Virus record (IMG/VR): IMGVR_UViG_3300007540_000127 | Coordinates: 1-22,327 of that record | Length of the DNA stretch: 22,327 nt | Strand: one strand, 5' to 3' | Origin: a virus | Shown: piece after piece, positions 1 through 7,476 of the stretch | Layout of the letters: the number at the start of each line of letters is the position of its first letter | Numbering within the stretch: the first letter of the stretch is position 1 | The notes under the pieces: model-generated | The model's database searches: none | What the model saw: only the letters and a program-made list of their open reading frames with translations | What the model was told of the DNA's origin: nothing | Program-made: the position numbers and the translations under genes

Positions 1-36
1 AAAGCATTCAAGGAACTCGAAGATGAAAAAGACTGA
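1..36 (+). CDS. C-terminal tail of an upstream gene (partial)
   Basis: Frame 1 is open from the window edge and reads KAFKELEDEKD before a TGA at 34-36. It overlaps the start of the nuclease gene at 23 by 14 bases, the tight overlap seen throughout this operon. Eleven residues are too few to identify the protein. In phages of this general type a DNA polymerase or helicase often precedes the exonuclease, but nothing here shows that. The frame of the next gene is also open to the edge, so this assignment is tentative. Confidence 0.4.
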   Translation, partial: KAFKELEDEKD

Positions 37-889
37 GACGTTAGTTAAAGACATCTACAAGCTGATGGAGACAAAGGACGCTGACCCAGCAGTAGACGTT
101 GAGGCTGAGATTGAGAAGTTCGGTGAAGCAGTCAAGGACTTAATGCGTACTGAGTTCGGCAGGGAGAAGCGACAAGACAAACGGACGCTAAGGTTGTCTA
201 ACATTGGACGCACAGACCGTTACCTTTGGAATGTAGTAGCAGGTACAGAGAAGGAAGAACTTGAACCCGCGACATACGTTAAGTTTATGTACGGACATCT
301 AATTGAAGAGATGCTGTTATTCTTAACACGTATGGCAGGGCACACAGTAACCGACGAGCAGAAGCGTTGTGAGGTGGAAGGTATCCGAGGCTCAATGGAC
401 TGTAAGATTGACGGTGTAGTTACCGACGTTAAGTCAGCCAGTAGTTTTGGGTTTAAGAAGTTTAAGGAAGGTAAGATACTGAACGACGACCCCTTCGGTT
501 ACGTTGACCAGATTAAAGCCTACGCCCACTCGGAAGGTGCTACAGAGATTGGTTGGCTGGCGATGGACAAGACCAACGGACATCTTACGTTCTTGAAGTA
601 CGACTTGAACGACCCAAAGGTTGCAGGGGTTATAGAGTTTGACGGTACGATTGTTGATAGGGTGAAGCACTTGAAGGAGATGGTAAACAAACCAGAACCT
701 AACTACTTATGTCACCAGCCGGAGCCGGAAGGCAAGTCAGGTAACATGAAGTTAGCAATGGGTTGTTCTTACTGTCAATACAAAAAGCATTGCTATCCTG
801 ACCTACGGTTGTTCAACTACTCCTACGCACCAAAGTACTTGTGTAAGGTAGTCAAAGAGCCAAACGTACAGGAGCTGAAAATCAAATGA
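23..889 (+). CDS. PD-(D/E)XK exonuclease, Cas4/RecB-like
   Basis: Predicted DNA exonuclease for phage recombination, replication or host DNA breakdown, 288 residues. Visible nuclease motifs, in order: GHxxEE with H92 and E95; a D126/D130 segment (GSMDCKIDG); D135-V-K137, the core D..(D/E)xK signature; and Q163xxxY167. The C-terminus has C248-x2-C251-x5-C257, as in the 4Fe-4S-binding Cas4/AddB-type nucleases. The usual fourth cysteine, expected near the N-terminus in a segment like SxIGxCxRxLW, reads SNIGRTDRYLW here, so threonine (T64) stands where cysteine would be; C230 is another cysteine near the cluster. ATG at 23 follows AAGGA at 10-14. The stop overlaps the next start (ATGA at 886). 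In T7-like phages an exonuclease and endonuclease I act together in DNA metabolism. The nuclease fold is well supported; the exact substrate is inferred. Confidence 0.85.
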   Translation: MKKTETLVKDIYKLMETKDADPAVDVEAEIEKFGEAVKDLMRTEFGREKRQDKRTLRLSNIGRTDRYLWNVVAGTEKEELEPATYVKFMYGHLIEEMLLFLTRMAGHTVTDEQKRCEVEGIRGSMDCKIDGVVTDVKSASSFGFKKFKEGKILNDDPFGYVDQIKAYAHSEGATEIGWLAMDKTNGHLTFLKYDLNDPKVAGVIEFDGTIVDRVKHLKEMVNKPEPNYLCHQPEPEGKSGNMKLAMGCSYCQYKKHCYPDLRLFNYSYAPKYLCKVVKEPNVQELKIK

Positions 890-1266
890 GTAAGAATAAG
901 AAAAATGGTAGGTTCCGGTCAGGCTTAGAGTCAGCTTTATATGACCAACTCAACAAAGAGTTTGAATACGAACCGTACAGACTGCCCTACACTATACACA
1001 GGAAGTACGTACCGGACTTTGTACATGACGGTAAGAAGATACTAATTGAGGCTAAGGGTTACTTCAGGGTAGGAGACACACAAAAGTACACCTCCATCCG
1101 AGACTCAATGCCAGAGTGGGAGTTAGTGTTTGTCTTATCAGACCCGTACAAGAAGGTACGCAAGGGCAGTAAGATGACAATGGGACAGTGGTGCGAGAAG
1201 GAAGGCTTTGCTCACTTCACTGTAAAGACTACTAAGGAATTACTAAAGTATGTGAGGGATAAATAA
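886..1266 (+). CDS. T7 endonuclease I-like Holliday junction resolvase
   Basis: Predicted structure-specific endonuclease that cuts branched DNA during phage replication, recombination and packaging. At 126 residues it is a little shorter than T7 gp3 (149). The catalytic set of the family can be placed: E15 in FRSGLE, D44 in YVPDF, and E55-A-K57 in ILIEAKGYF, followed by DxxKYxxI. These match E20, D55, E65 and K67 of T7 endonuclease I in order and spacing type. The family acts as a dimer. The start overlaps the nuclease stop by four bases (ATGA), implying translational coupling. A small ORF starts two bases after its stop. The family call is confident; in vivo role is taken from T7. Confidence 0.88.
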   Translation: MSKNKKNGRFRSGLESALYDQLNKEFEYEPYRLPYTIHRKYVPDFVHDGKKILIEAKGYFRVGDTQKYTSIRDSMPEWELVFVLSDPYKKVRKGSKMTMGQWCEKEGFAHFTVKTTKELLKYVRDK

Positions 1267-1267
1267 G

Positions 1268-1414
1268 ATGTCGTTTGAAGAATACAAGGAACAGTTCCTA
1301 CGCGACCACGATGAGATAACTATATTGGAAGTGCTAGAGATAAACGGTGAGGAACTGTTGGAAGCATTTGAAGATAGACTAATTAGACATAGAGAGGATA
1401 CTTATGAGCATTGA
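1268..1414 (+). CDS. small acidic conserved-type phage protein, 48 aa
   Basis: A 48-residue ORF starting with ATG one base after the resolvase stop and ending in TGA at 1412-1414, overlapping the DUF3310 gene by 11 bases. The protein begins MSFEEYKEQF and has the core ITILEVLEINGEELLEAFEDRL. It is rich in E and L and is probably mainly helical. Small proteins with a similar xLLEVLEIxxEELxxxFED core are common next to DUF3310 genes in marine phages, as I remember them. Function unknown. The exact fit between two neighbours, with overlapping start and stop, is the main support for it being a real gene. Confidence 0.7.
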   Translation: MSFEEYKEQFLRDHDEITILEVLEINGEELLEAFEDRLIRHREDTYEH

Positions 1415-1721
1415 CGACGCAACACCAGAGATGTGGGACAAGCTACGTACAAAGTACAAGGCGTTAGCAGAGGAAGAGTATAAGGACTTCTTAGAGTACC
1501 CATCAGTCGATGACCCTGTAGAAAGCCCAGTGCATTACAACACAGGTTCCATAGAGTGTATCGAGGCTATCAAAGCTAGTATGTCCGACACAGAGTTCAA
1601 AGGCTACCTCAAGGGTAATGCTATGAAGTACCTCTGGCGTTATGACTACAAGGGTAAGCCTGTAGAAGATTTACAGAAGGCTCAGTGGTACTTAGCACGT
1701 TTGACCGAGGAGATAGAGTAA
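1404..1721 (+). CDS. DUF3310 domain protein (T7 gp1.7-related)
   Basis: A 105-residue protein whose residues about 37-105 carry the DUF3310 (SaV-like) pattern: DPVESPVHY, then SIECIEAI, then the signature GNAMKYLWRYDYKGKPVEDLQKAQWYL. DUF3310 forms the C-terminal part of T7 gp1.7, described as a nucleotide kinase affecting dTMP/dGMP metabolism and dideoxythymidine sensitivity; whether this stand-alone domain has that activity is unknown. The first 36 residues are acidic and unassigned. Start ATG at 1404 lies inside the preceding small ORF and the stop codon (1719-1721) shares its last base with the next ATG. The location in an operon with ribonucleotide reductase fits a nucleotide-metabolism role. 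Confidence 0.82.
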   Translation: MSIDDATPEMWDKLRTKYKALAEEEYKDFLEYPSVDDPVESPVHYNTGSIECIEAIKASMSDTEFKGYLKGNAMKYLWRYDYKGKPVEDLQKAQWYLARLTEEIE

Positions 1722-1993
1722 TGGCACTTAACATAGCAACTTGGAAAATAATTAGCGTAACTAACGCGATACAGGAGTTAGCGTGGTTACTCGGAGACGA
1801 TGTAGATTATAACGATGTTCTTACTTCTCTTCAGGTCTCTGCTCTTATTTCCCCAAAACTAGCAAGTGACGTAGATGAAATTAACTTCTATGTACATCAT
1901 AAGTACGGTGATGATGATTACATCGAGGAAGAACACTTAGGTTGTCAGAACTTTCCTGTTTGTGACACAGAAGGTTGCGGGGGTGGTAAATAA
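1721..1993 (+). CDS. unknown small protein with cysteine cluster, 90 aa
   Basis: Starts with ATG at 1721, sharing one base with the preceding TAA; a longer in-frame GTG start at 1685 would overlap the DUF3310 gene by 37 bases and is less likely. The protein begins MALNIATWKIISV and is followed by an acidic middle (DDVDYNDVL, YGDDDYIEEE). The last 20 residues hold CQNFPVC-DTEG-C, a C-x5-C-x4-C arrangement followed by glycines, which could bind a metal or be a remnant of a longer zinc motif; a preceding HH pair (VHHKYG) could supply further ligands. I do not recognise the family. It sits between the DUF3310 gene and another tiny ORF, all coupled by one-base stop/start overlaps. Confidence 0.75.
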   Translation: MALNIATWKIISVTNAIQELAWLLGDDVDYNDVLTSLQVSALISPKLASDVDEINFYVHHKYGDDDYIEEEHLGCQNFPVCDTEGCGGGK

Positions 1994-2139
1994 TGGCACA
2001 AGGACAGACACACGGCGGTAAGGGTTCAGCAGTGCGCCCTACTGACAAGAAGAAGTACGAGAACAATTATGACGCTATCTTCGGTAAGAAGAACAAAGAA
2101 AAGGAGAAGAAACAAGATGACAACACAAAGAACAGTTAG
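1993..2139 (+). CDS. small lysine-rich phage protein, 48 aa
   Basis: ATG at 1993 shares its A with the preceding TAA; TAG ends it at 2139, overlapping the next gene by 23 bases. The protein starts MAQGQTHGGKGSAVRPTDKK, then KYENNYDAIFGKKN and a run of K/E. The GKGSxxRPxDxxKYxxNYDAIFGK pattern recurs, in my memory, in unrelated phages as a tiny hypothetical protein, which argues it is genuinely coding. It is basic, probably largely disordered and may bind nucleic acid, but no function is known. Confidence 0.72.
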   Translation: MAQGQTHGGKGSAVRPTDKKKYENNYDAIFGKKNKEKEKKQDDNTKNS

Positions 2140-2305
2140 GTACGAGTTCATCGCACACCCTTATGATTGTGAGCTAGGTTCCTCTCCAAACACCACAGTT
2201 AGTTTAGTCATACACGACAGAGACATTTCACTGCCAGAGATGTACAAACAGTTTGAATATTTTTTAAAGGCCGCAGGCTATTACCCACCAACGGAAGAAG
2301 AATAA
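2117..2305 (+). CDS. unknown small protein, 62 aa
   Basis: The chosen start is ATG at 2117 with AAGGAG at 2101-2106 ten bases upstream; an in-frame ATG at 2069 would add 16 very basic residues inside the preceding ORF and has no better ribosome site. The protein begins MTTQRTVRYEFIAHPYDCEL, continues with alternating polar and hydrophobic residues (TTVSLVIHDRDISL) suggesting beta strands, and then a helix (EMYKQFEYFLKAAGYY). It ends in PPTEEE. Its stop shares one base with the ATG of the ribonucleotide reductase, so it is probably translated together with it. Function unknown. Confidence 0.72.
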   Translation: MTTQRTVRYEFIAHPYDCELGSSPNTTVSLVIHDRDISLPEMYKQFEYFLKAAGYYPPTEEE

Positions 2306-4185
2306 TGGATAAGTACCAACAGTTTATACACAAGTCACGCTACGCGCGCTGGATTAAAGAGGAAGGCCGTCGTGAGACGTGGGAGGAGACAGTACAACGA
2401 TATGTCGATTTTTGGGCAGAACGTGGACAGATTGATAGCAAAGTGTCGAAGAAACTGTATAACGCTATCTACAACCTAGAAGTTATGCCGTCAATGCGCT
2501 GTCTTATGACTGCCGGTGTAGCCTTGGACAAGGACAACGTAGCAGGCTTTAACTGTAGTTACCTAGCCATTGACTCACCACGTAGCTTTGACGAGCTTAT
2601 GTACGTGCTTATGTGCGGTACTGGTGTCGGGTTCAGTGTTGAACGTAACTTCATTACCAAGCTACCTGTCGTTGCTGAGTCCTTCCATAAGACTGACACA
2701 ACGATTGTAGTGGGCGACAGTAAGGTAGGATGGGCATCAGCATTCCGTGAGCTTATCGCTATGCTGTACGCAGGTAAGATACCTAACTGGGATATGTCAA
2801 AGGTACGACCCGCAGGTGCAAGACTAGAGACATTTGGTGGCCGAGCGTCAGGGGCGCAACCCTTGGAGGACTTGTTCCACTTCTGTGTTGATGTCTTCCG
2901 CAAGGCAGAGGGACGTAAGCTAACCAGCCTTGAATGTCACGATGTAGTGTGTAAGGTTGCTGACATTGTAGTTGTGGGTGGTGTAAGACGTTCAGCTTTG
3001 ATTAGCTTGTCAAACCTCTCAGACGGACGTATGGCGAAGGCTAAGTCAGGAGCATGGTGGGAGCTTAACGGACACCGTAGACTGGCTAACAACAGCGTAG
3101 CGTACACAGAGAAGCCAGACTTCGAGGCGTTCCTCAATGAGATGCAGACATTGTACGAGTCTAAGTCAGGTGAACGTGGTTTGTTTAGTCGTGTAGCAGC
3201 ACAGAAGATTGCAGCTAGGAATGGCCGTCGTGACCCTAACTATGACTTCGGTACTAACCCTTGCTCTGAGATTATCCTACGTAGTAATCAGTTCTGTAAC
3301 TTGTCAGAGATTGTAGTACGAGAGGATGACACGGAAGAGACGTTGAAAGCTAAGGCGGAAGTAGCGGCCATCATTGGTACACTACAGGCTACCCTGACTG
3401 ACTTCAGATATTTACGTAACATCTGGAAGAAGAACACAGAGGAAGAGGCTTTACTGGGCGTGAGTATGACAGGTATCATGGACAACAAACTGTTAAGCAC
3501 ACCTAACTCACCGCATTGTGAAGTGGTGTTGGAGAATGTGAGAAATGTTGCTATTGAAACTAATAAGAAGTGGGCTAAGAAACTTGGCATCAATCAGTCT
3601 ACTGCCGTTACTGCTGTTAAACCGAGTGGTACTGTTTCTCAGCTTGTCGATAGTGCTAGTGGCATCCATCCTCGCTTCTCTAAGCATTACATTAGACGGG
3701 TACGTTCGGACAAGAAAGACCCGCTTGCAGTCTTCATGTCAGCCGCAGGATTCCCTGTAGAGGACGATGTGATGTCTGATTCGTCATCGGTGTTTAGCTT
3801 CCCTGTCAAGGCACCAGAGACCAGTGTGACGGTCAGTGACGTAGGTGCAATGCACCAGCTAGAGCTTTGGAAGATGTACCAGAATCATTGGTGTGAGCAT
3901 AAGCCAAGTATCACAGTATACTACACTGACAGCGAGTTCCTTCAGGTAGCTCAGTGGATTTGGGATAACTTTGACTTGTGTAGTGGAATTAGTTTGTTGC
4001 CTGTTAGTGAACATACGTATCAGCAAGCTCCTTATGAGGACATCAGTGCTGAACAATATAAAGAACTACTAGCATCAATGCCAAAAGATATTAACTGGTC
4101 TGACCTACAATACTTTGAGCAGGAAGACAACACAACCGGCTCACAGGAACTAGCGTGTACCGGAGGTGCTTGTGAAATAGTTTAA
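2305..4185 (+). CDS. nrdJ: adenosylcobalamin-dependent (class II) ribonucleotide reductase
   Basis: Makes deoxyribonucleotides from ribonucleotides for phage DNA synthesis, using a B12 coenzyme-generated thiyl radical. The 626-residue protein shows all redox residues of the monomeric Lactobacillus-type enzyme: C84 (FNCSYL) pairing with C331, the thiyl-radical C320 in NPCSEI with N318 and E322, C331 eleven residues later (NQFC, equal to the C408/C419 spacing of the L. leichmannii enzyme), KPSGTVSQLVDSASGIHPR near 439-457, and a terminal C618-x4-C623 pair that re-reduces the active site. No small subunit or activase gene is nearby, as expected for class II. It is shorter than the about 740-residue L. 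leichmannii protein but lacks no key residue. It is the last gene before a strong terminator. Activity depends on host cobalamin. Confidence 0.93.
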   Translation: MDKYQQFIHKSRYARWIKEEGRRETWEETVQRYVDFWAERGQIDSKVSKKLYNAIYNLEVMPSMRCLMTAGVALDKDNVAGFNCSYLAIDSPRSFDELMYVLMCGTGVGFSVERNFITKLPVVAESFHKTDTTIVVGDSKVGWASAFRELIAMLYAGKIPNWDMSKVRPAGARLETFGGRASGAQPLEDLFHFCVDVFRKAEGRKLTSLECHDVVCKVADIVVVGGVRRSALISLSNLSDGRMAKAKSGAWWELNGHRRLANNSVAYTEKPDFEAFLNEMQTLYESKSGERGLFSRVAAQKIAARNGRRDPNYDFGTNPCSEIILRSNQFCNLSEIVVREDDTEETLKAKAEVAAIIGTLQATLTDFRYLRNIWKKNTEEEALLGVSMTGIMDNKLLSTPNSPHCEVVLENVRNVAIETNKKWAKKLGINQSTAVTAVKPSGTVSQLVDSASGIHPRFSKHYIRRVRSDKKDPLAVFMSAAGFPVEDDVMSDSSSVFSFPVKAPETSVTVSDVGAMHQLELWKMYQNHWCEHKPSITVYYTDSEFLQVAQWIWDNFDLCSGISLLPVSEHTYQQAPYEDISAEQYKELLASMPKDINWSDLQYFEQEDNTTGSQELACTGGACEIV

Positions 4186-4238
4186 GAAAGTGCTGATATG
4201 CGGTGTTATACTACGCAAACAGCAACTGAAGTAAACTT

Positions 4239-4264
4239 GGGGGTCGCAATGACCCCCCTTTTTT
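4239..4264 (+). terminator. rho-independent terminator after the reductase operon
   Basis: A 7-bp perfect stem GGGGGTC / GACCCCC (4239-4245 with 4251-4257), loop GCAAT, followed by one C and six T (4259-4264). This is a textbook intrinsic terminator for the + strand operon. In the other direction the downstream bases are only AAGTTTACTT, so it would be weak for the converging late genes, whose last stop codon (4263-4265) lies in the T tract. Confidence 0.92.
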
Positions 4265-6455
4265 ACTCGCTGGGGACTTGCGCCCCTACAATCATTCCGG
4301 TAATAGCAGCAGTTTTAGGTAGACCTTCAACAAATTTATTGAACAAACCCTTAGATATTTTATCTCCCTTCTGTAATTGAGCGTTCATAGCTTTTGCTAT
4401 ATTTATCTTTTTATCAACTACTTTAGGGTCTATCTGCTTTCGAGCTAGTGTTGAGAAAACAGGATAAAGCAGAGAACTTAAACCAGGGTTACGGATAGCA
4501 CCCAGTTCCGCCCCTCTAACAGCAAGGGACAAAGCAGCTTCAGAACCTTCAATACCCTTAGACATTAAATCTACTTCCTGAGCTAACTTATAAAGTTTAT
4601 CTCCTTTCTCTTTACCCACAATAGCATTGAACGTATCCGAAAACTTACCCAGCTCCATTTTTTGTAGGAAGTTATTAAAGTGTTGAGGCGAGCCAGTCGG
4701 GAACAAGTTGTTAATAAACTCCTTCTCAATAGACTTTATCATATTTTCACCATCTACTGTCACTTTCAACTCTTTAGCTTTTGACATGAGTTTTTTAAGG
4801 TCTTGTACTGCAAGGTTTTCACCAGATTTAACCAAGTATTGACCAATGTCGGCTACGTTATCCTTTTTAAGCGCCTTAGATACCCAACCGCCGTGAATGG
4901 TGTTTATGCCTTCCTTATACAGTCCTGACAAATCCTTATACTTCTCAAGCAACAAAGGGTTAAAATTCTGAGCAGCAGAATCCATAGACTTTGACAGGTC
5001 TGTAATGGCTTCTCCAATTAACTTCTCTGCTTTAGTGTTTTTCTCACCCACCGAACGCTCCATGTCACGTTGCAGAGACTTTAAAGTAGAAAGCTCTGTA
5101 TGTGCTTCCGAGAATGACATATTAGGACGCATACTAGTGAGCTTATTAGCAATAGTTTTGTGCTTACCTAGAATACCTGTAGTACCTTCCTTTGTAATTA
5201 ACTCATCCAAAGCATCCTCGCCCCGTTTAATAGCAGACTGAGGTCGAACAATGTTTTTATTGGTGTTAAAAATTTTCTCCAGATTTCCAGTAGCTATGCT
5301 TAGCATTTTATTAGCTGTGGGGTCGTTCCCGATTCGCCCTTTTAACTCTCGCAGCTCTCTTAACTTCTTGTATACTTCTTTCGGGGACAGCACGGTGTTG
5401 ATGTTATTTACGTTATCTAAAACAGATTTTACTGAAGATGTCTTTTTGCTTTTAGGTAAAGATAGATAAGCACTACGGACTCTGTTTTTTATATTACCTG
5501 TTTTAAGAAAGACAGAACCTTCTTTGTCTATTATCTGATACATAGGAGTAACAATAGCCTTCAAAGCCGTATCACTGTCCTCTACCATCTTTATGAGAGC
5601 TTCGCCTGTTTCTTCTCTCGTTAAATCGTCAGTAGAACGACCAAGTATTTCTTTAAACTGGTCTACGATATATTTGTCTTGAGTTTTTAAAGAGTTTTCG
5701 TACTCCTGCTTCATAAACATGGAAGAAGAGGCGTAGTCTTGTCCTAAACGTCCCGTTTTGCTCTCTGGAACCGCTTGTACGGGCATAAGGCCGCCGCCCT
5801 TCTGCATAAGTTTCTGGTTAAGTTCCGAGGCAAGCCGTAGTTCTTCACCACGCTTCCCTAAGTTCTGTACTACTTCCTGTAGGTACTGTTCACTAAACTC
5901 ACCGGAAGCTATGACATTATCAAGGGTTGTGTCACCACGCTGAATAGCAAGGGCGAGGTCAGTCGCTGCTGCCTCTCCTGTACTGCTAAAGTATTGTGGA
6001 GAGAAAAACTTACTAATGGGCTGATATACTGTCTTCAGTCCCTTACCAAGAATACCAAAACCAGCGCCGAATGCGGCATCTTTAGCTGCTGCTTCTAATG
6101 ATTCTTCCGTTGCTGTGTTAAGGTCGAAGTCTCTGTCCTCAACATATGATTCAGCAAGTTCGCCACTAAAGTAACCAGTTCCTGCGCCTACAGCTCCACC
6201 AAGCAAACCGCCAACAACGGAACCTACTGGCCCAAAAGCTGTACCTAAAGAGGCACCATATAAGGCACCGGCAACGGCACCTCCTGTTTCAGTAACAGTA
6301 GATATGTAGTCGGCTTTAGTTGCTTGGTCTATATTGTAATCCTCTTCCGTGGCTAATCCAGAACCAATAGCATATTGCTTTATTTGTTCTTCTGTAGTCC
6401 CATCAGGTATTCCGTCAATTACTTGTCCTGTGGGTAATGTTTTACTAAAAGACAT
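4263..6455 (-). CDS. putative internal virion/ejection protein with glycine-zipper segment, 730 aa
   Basis: Last gene of the late arm. The N-terminus contains VIDGIPDGTTEEQIKQYA, a short pattern common at the start of phage internal and tail proteins. Residues about 58-99 form a long G/A-rich small-residue segment (GGAVAGALYGASLG, then GSVVGGLLGGAVGAG) like glycine-zipper membrane-inserting helices; a second shorter one lies at about 127-140. The rest, to the end, is helical and charged with many K/E and no enzyme motif I can see. Position after nozzle and two further virion-like proteins matches the ejection-protein genes of podoviruses, which enter the cell ahead of the DNA. ATG at 6455 follows AGGA. 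The role is inferred from position and composition only. Confidence 0.65.
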   Translation of the reverse strand: MSFSKTLPTGQVIDGIPDGTTEEQIKQYAIGSGLATEEDYNIDQATKADYISTVTETGGAVAGALYGASLGTAFGPVGSVVGGLLGGAVGAGTGYFSGELAESYVEDRDFDLNTATEESLEAAAKDAAFGAGFGILGKGLKTVYQPISKFFSPQYFSSTGEAAATDLALAIQRGDTTLDNVIASGEFSEQYLQEVVQNLGKRGEELRLASELNQKLMQKGGGLMPVQAVPESKTGRLGQDYASSSMFMKQEYENSLKTQDKYIVDQFKEILGRSTDDLTREETGEALIKMVEDSDTALKAIVTPMYQIIDKEGSVFLKTGNIKNRVRSAYLSLPKSKKTSSVKSVLDNVNNINTVLSPKEVYKKLRELRELKGRIGNDPTANKMLSIATGNLEKIFNTNKNIVRPQSAIKRGEDALDELITKEGTTGILGKHKTIANKLTSMRPNMSFSEAHTELSTLKSLQRDMERSVGEKNTKAEKLIGEAITDLSKSMDSAAQNFNPLLLEKYKDLSGLYKEGINTIHGGWVSKALKKDNVADIGQYLVKSGENLAVQDLKKLMSKAKELKVTVDGENMIKSIEKEFINNLFPTGSPQHFNNFLQKMELGKFSDTFNAIVGKEKGDKLYKLAQEVDLMSKGIEGSEAALSLAVRGAELGAIRNPGLSSLLYPVFSTLARKQIDPKVVDKKINIAKAMNAQLQKGDKISKGLFNKFVEGLPKTAAITGMIVGAQVPSE

Positions 6456-6469
6456 ATTAAATTCCTATC

Positions 6470-7462
6470 TTATCTGAAGCCTCGTCGAGAAGCTTGTGTA
6501 GGTACGCTTGCGGTTGTTAGCGTATCTGCGGCTACTTGAGCATCCCAAGTCATTGGTTTTTCGGGTATATCGTAGCCGGGAAGATTGTACTGCTGCGCTA
6601 CTTGCTCTGCATACCCTTCACTTTTCTTCAAGTCTTGCCAATGCTGAACAAAACCAGCTTGATTGCCTCTATTATCGTTTAAGTATTTAGCTTTTTCTTT
6701 ATTCCTTTCAGCATTAAACGCAGACATTTTAGCCATGGCTTTAAGGAATCTTTCAATTTCCTTTGCGTTCCAGTCCTTAGTTGGAAAACCTTTTTGAATT
6801 ATAGCAATATCTCGGTCAGAAGCAACACCCGGTGGTAGATTATTGATAATACCAACGGATATTAAGTTATCAAACTCCGTTTTTAAAGAGTCAACTGCGG
6901 TTTGTCCACCTAAAAACTCTTTAGTCGCAGACCAAGTTTTACCGATGACGCCGCCAGTAGGCTTAAAGCGTGCGTATCGTGAGATTAAATTTAAAGCTTT
7001 TGCGGCTTCCCCATCAGCTTTTTCCGCTGCTTCCTCTGCCTCAGCAATTCTTTCATAATCTCCAGCAAGCATTTTACGACCACGAGCTTTTTCCGCTGCA
7101 AGTCTTTCAATCTCTCTTTGTTCTGCCCTTTGTCTATAACCGCTAGATACCTCAGCTTGTCCCATAGCCTGTATCTTAGCAGCCGTCTGAGCAGCACCAG
7201 CGAGGTCACCAGTACCTTGTTGTATCTTAGCCAGCTTCGCTAGGTCTTCCGGTTTATTTAAGTCCAGACCAGCTAACGCTTGACCCATACGTGCTTGGGG
7301 CGAAGGGGCGCCACCACTAGCGACACGACCTAAGCTACCCTGAAGTCGTTGTGCTTGTTGCTGACCAAACATACCACGGAAACCGGGAGTACCGGGTACA
7401 GCAGAAGTAGGCTGTTGTGTGGGAGTAATCTCCGTGAGCATTCTCATTAAATCTTTAGCCAT
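6470..7462 (-). CDS. putative internal virion protein, 330 aa
   Basis: Helix-rich protein rich in A, Q, K and E. The N-terminal about 60 residues are P/G/Q-rich and probably flexible; residues about 105-155 are dense in A, E, K and R and look coiled-coil; the segment NNLPPGVASDRDIAIIQKGFP near 210-230 followed by WNAKEIERFLKAMAKM resembles a conserved patch I recall from structural proteins of marine podoviruses. No catalytic motif. ATG at 7462 is preceded by AAGGAG. It lies 14 bases upstream of the 730-residue protein and 14 bases downstream of the 338-residue protein in one transcription unit, so an ejection or core-protein role is likely but not shown. Confidence 0.62.
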   Translation of the reverse strand: MAKDLMRMLTEITPTQQPTSAVPGTPGFRGMFGQQQAQRLQGSLGRVASGGAPSPQARMGQALAGLDLNKPEDLAKLAKIQQGTGDLAGAAQTAAKIQAMGQAEVSSGYRQRAEQREIERLAAEKARGRKMLAGDYERIAEAEEAAEKADGEAAKALNLISRYARFKPTGGVIGKTWSATKEFLGGQTAVDSLKTEFDNLISVGIINNLPPGVASDRDIAIIQKGFPTKDWNAKEIERFLKAMAKMSAFNAERNKEKAKYLNDNRGNQAGFVQHWQDLKKSEGYAEQVAQQYNLPGYDIPEKPMTWDAQVAADTLTTASVPTQASRRGFR

Positions 7463-7476
7463 TAGGTTTGTCTCCT

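Noticed and set aside
1685-1720. Upstream GTG start for the 90-residue gene
   Set aside because: ATG at 1721 gives the one-base stop/start overlap used by neighbouring genes; the GTG start would lie deep in the DUF3310 gene.
2559-2903. 114-codon - strand frame opposite the ribonucleotide reductase
   Set aside because: The + strand protein has all catalytic residues; the antisense product has no recognisable features.
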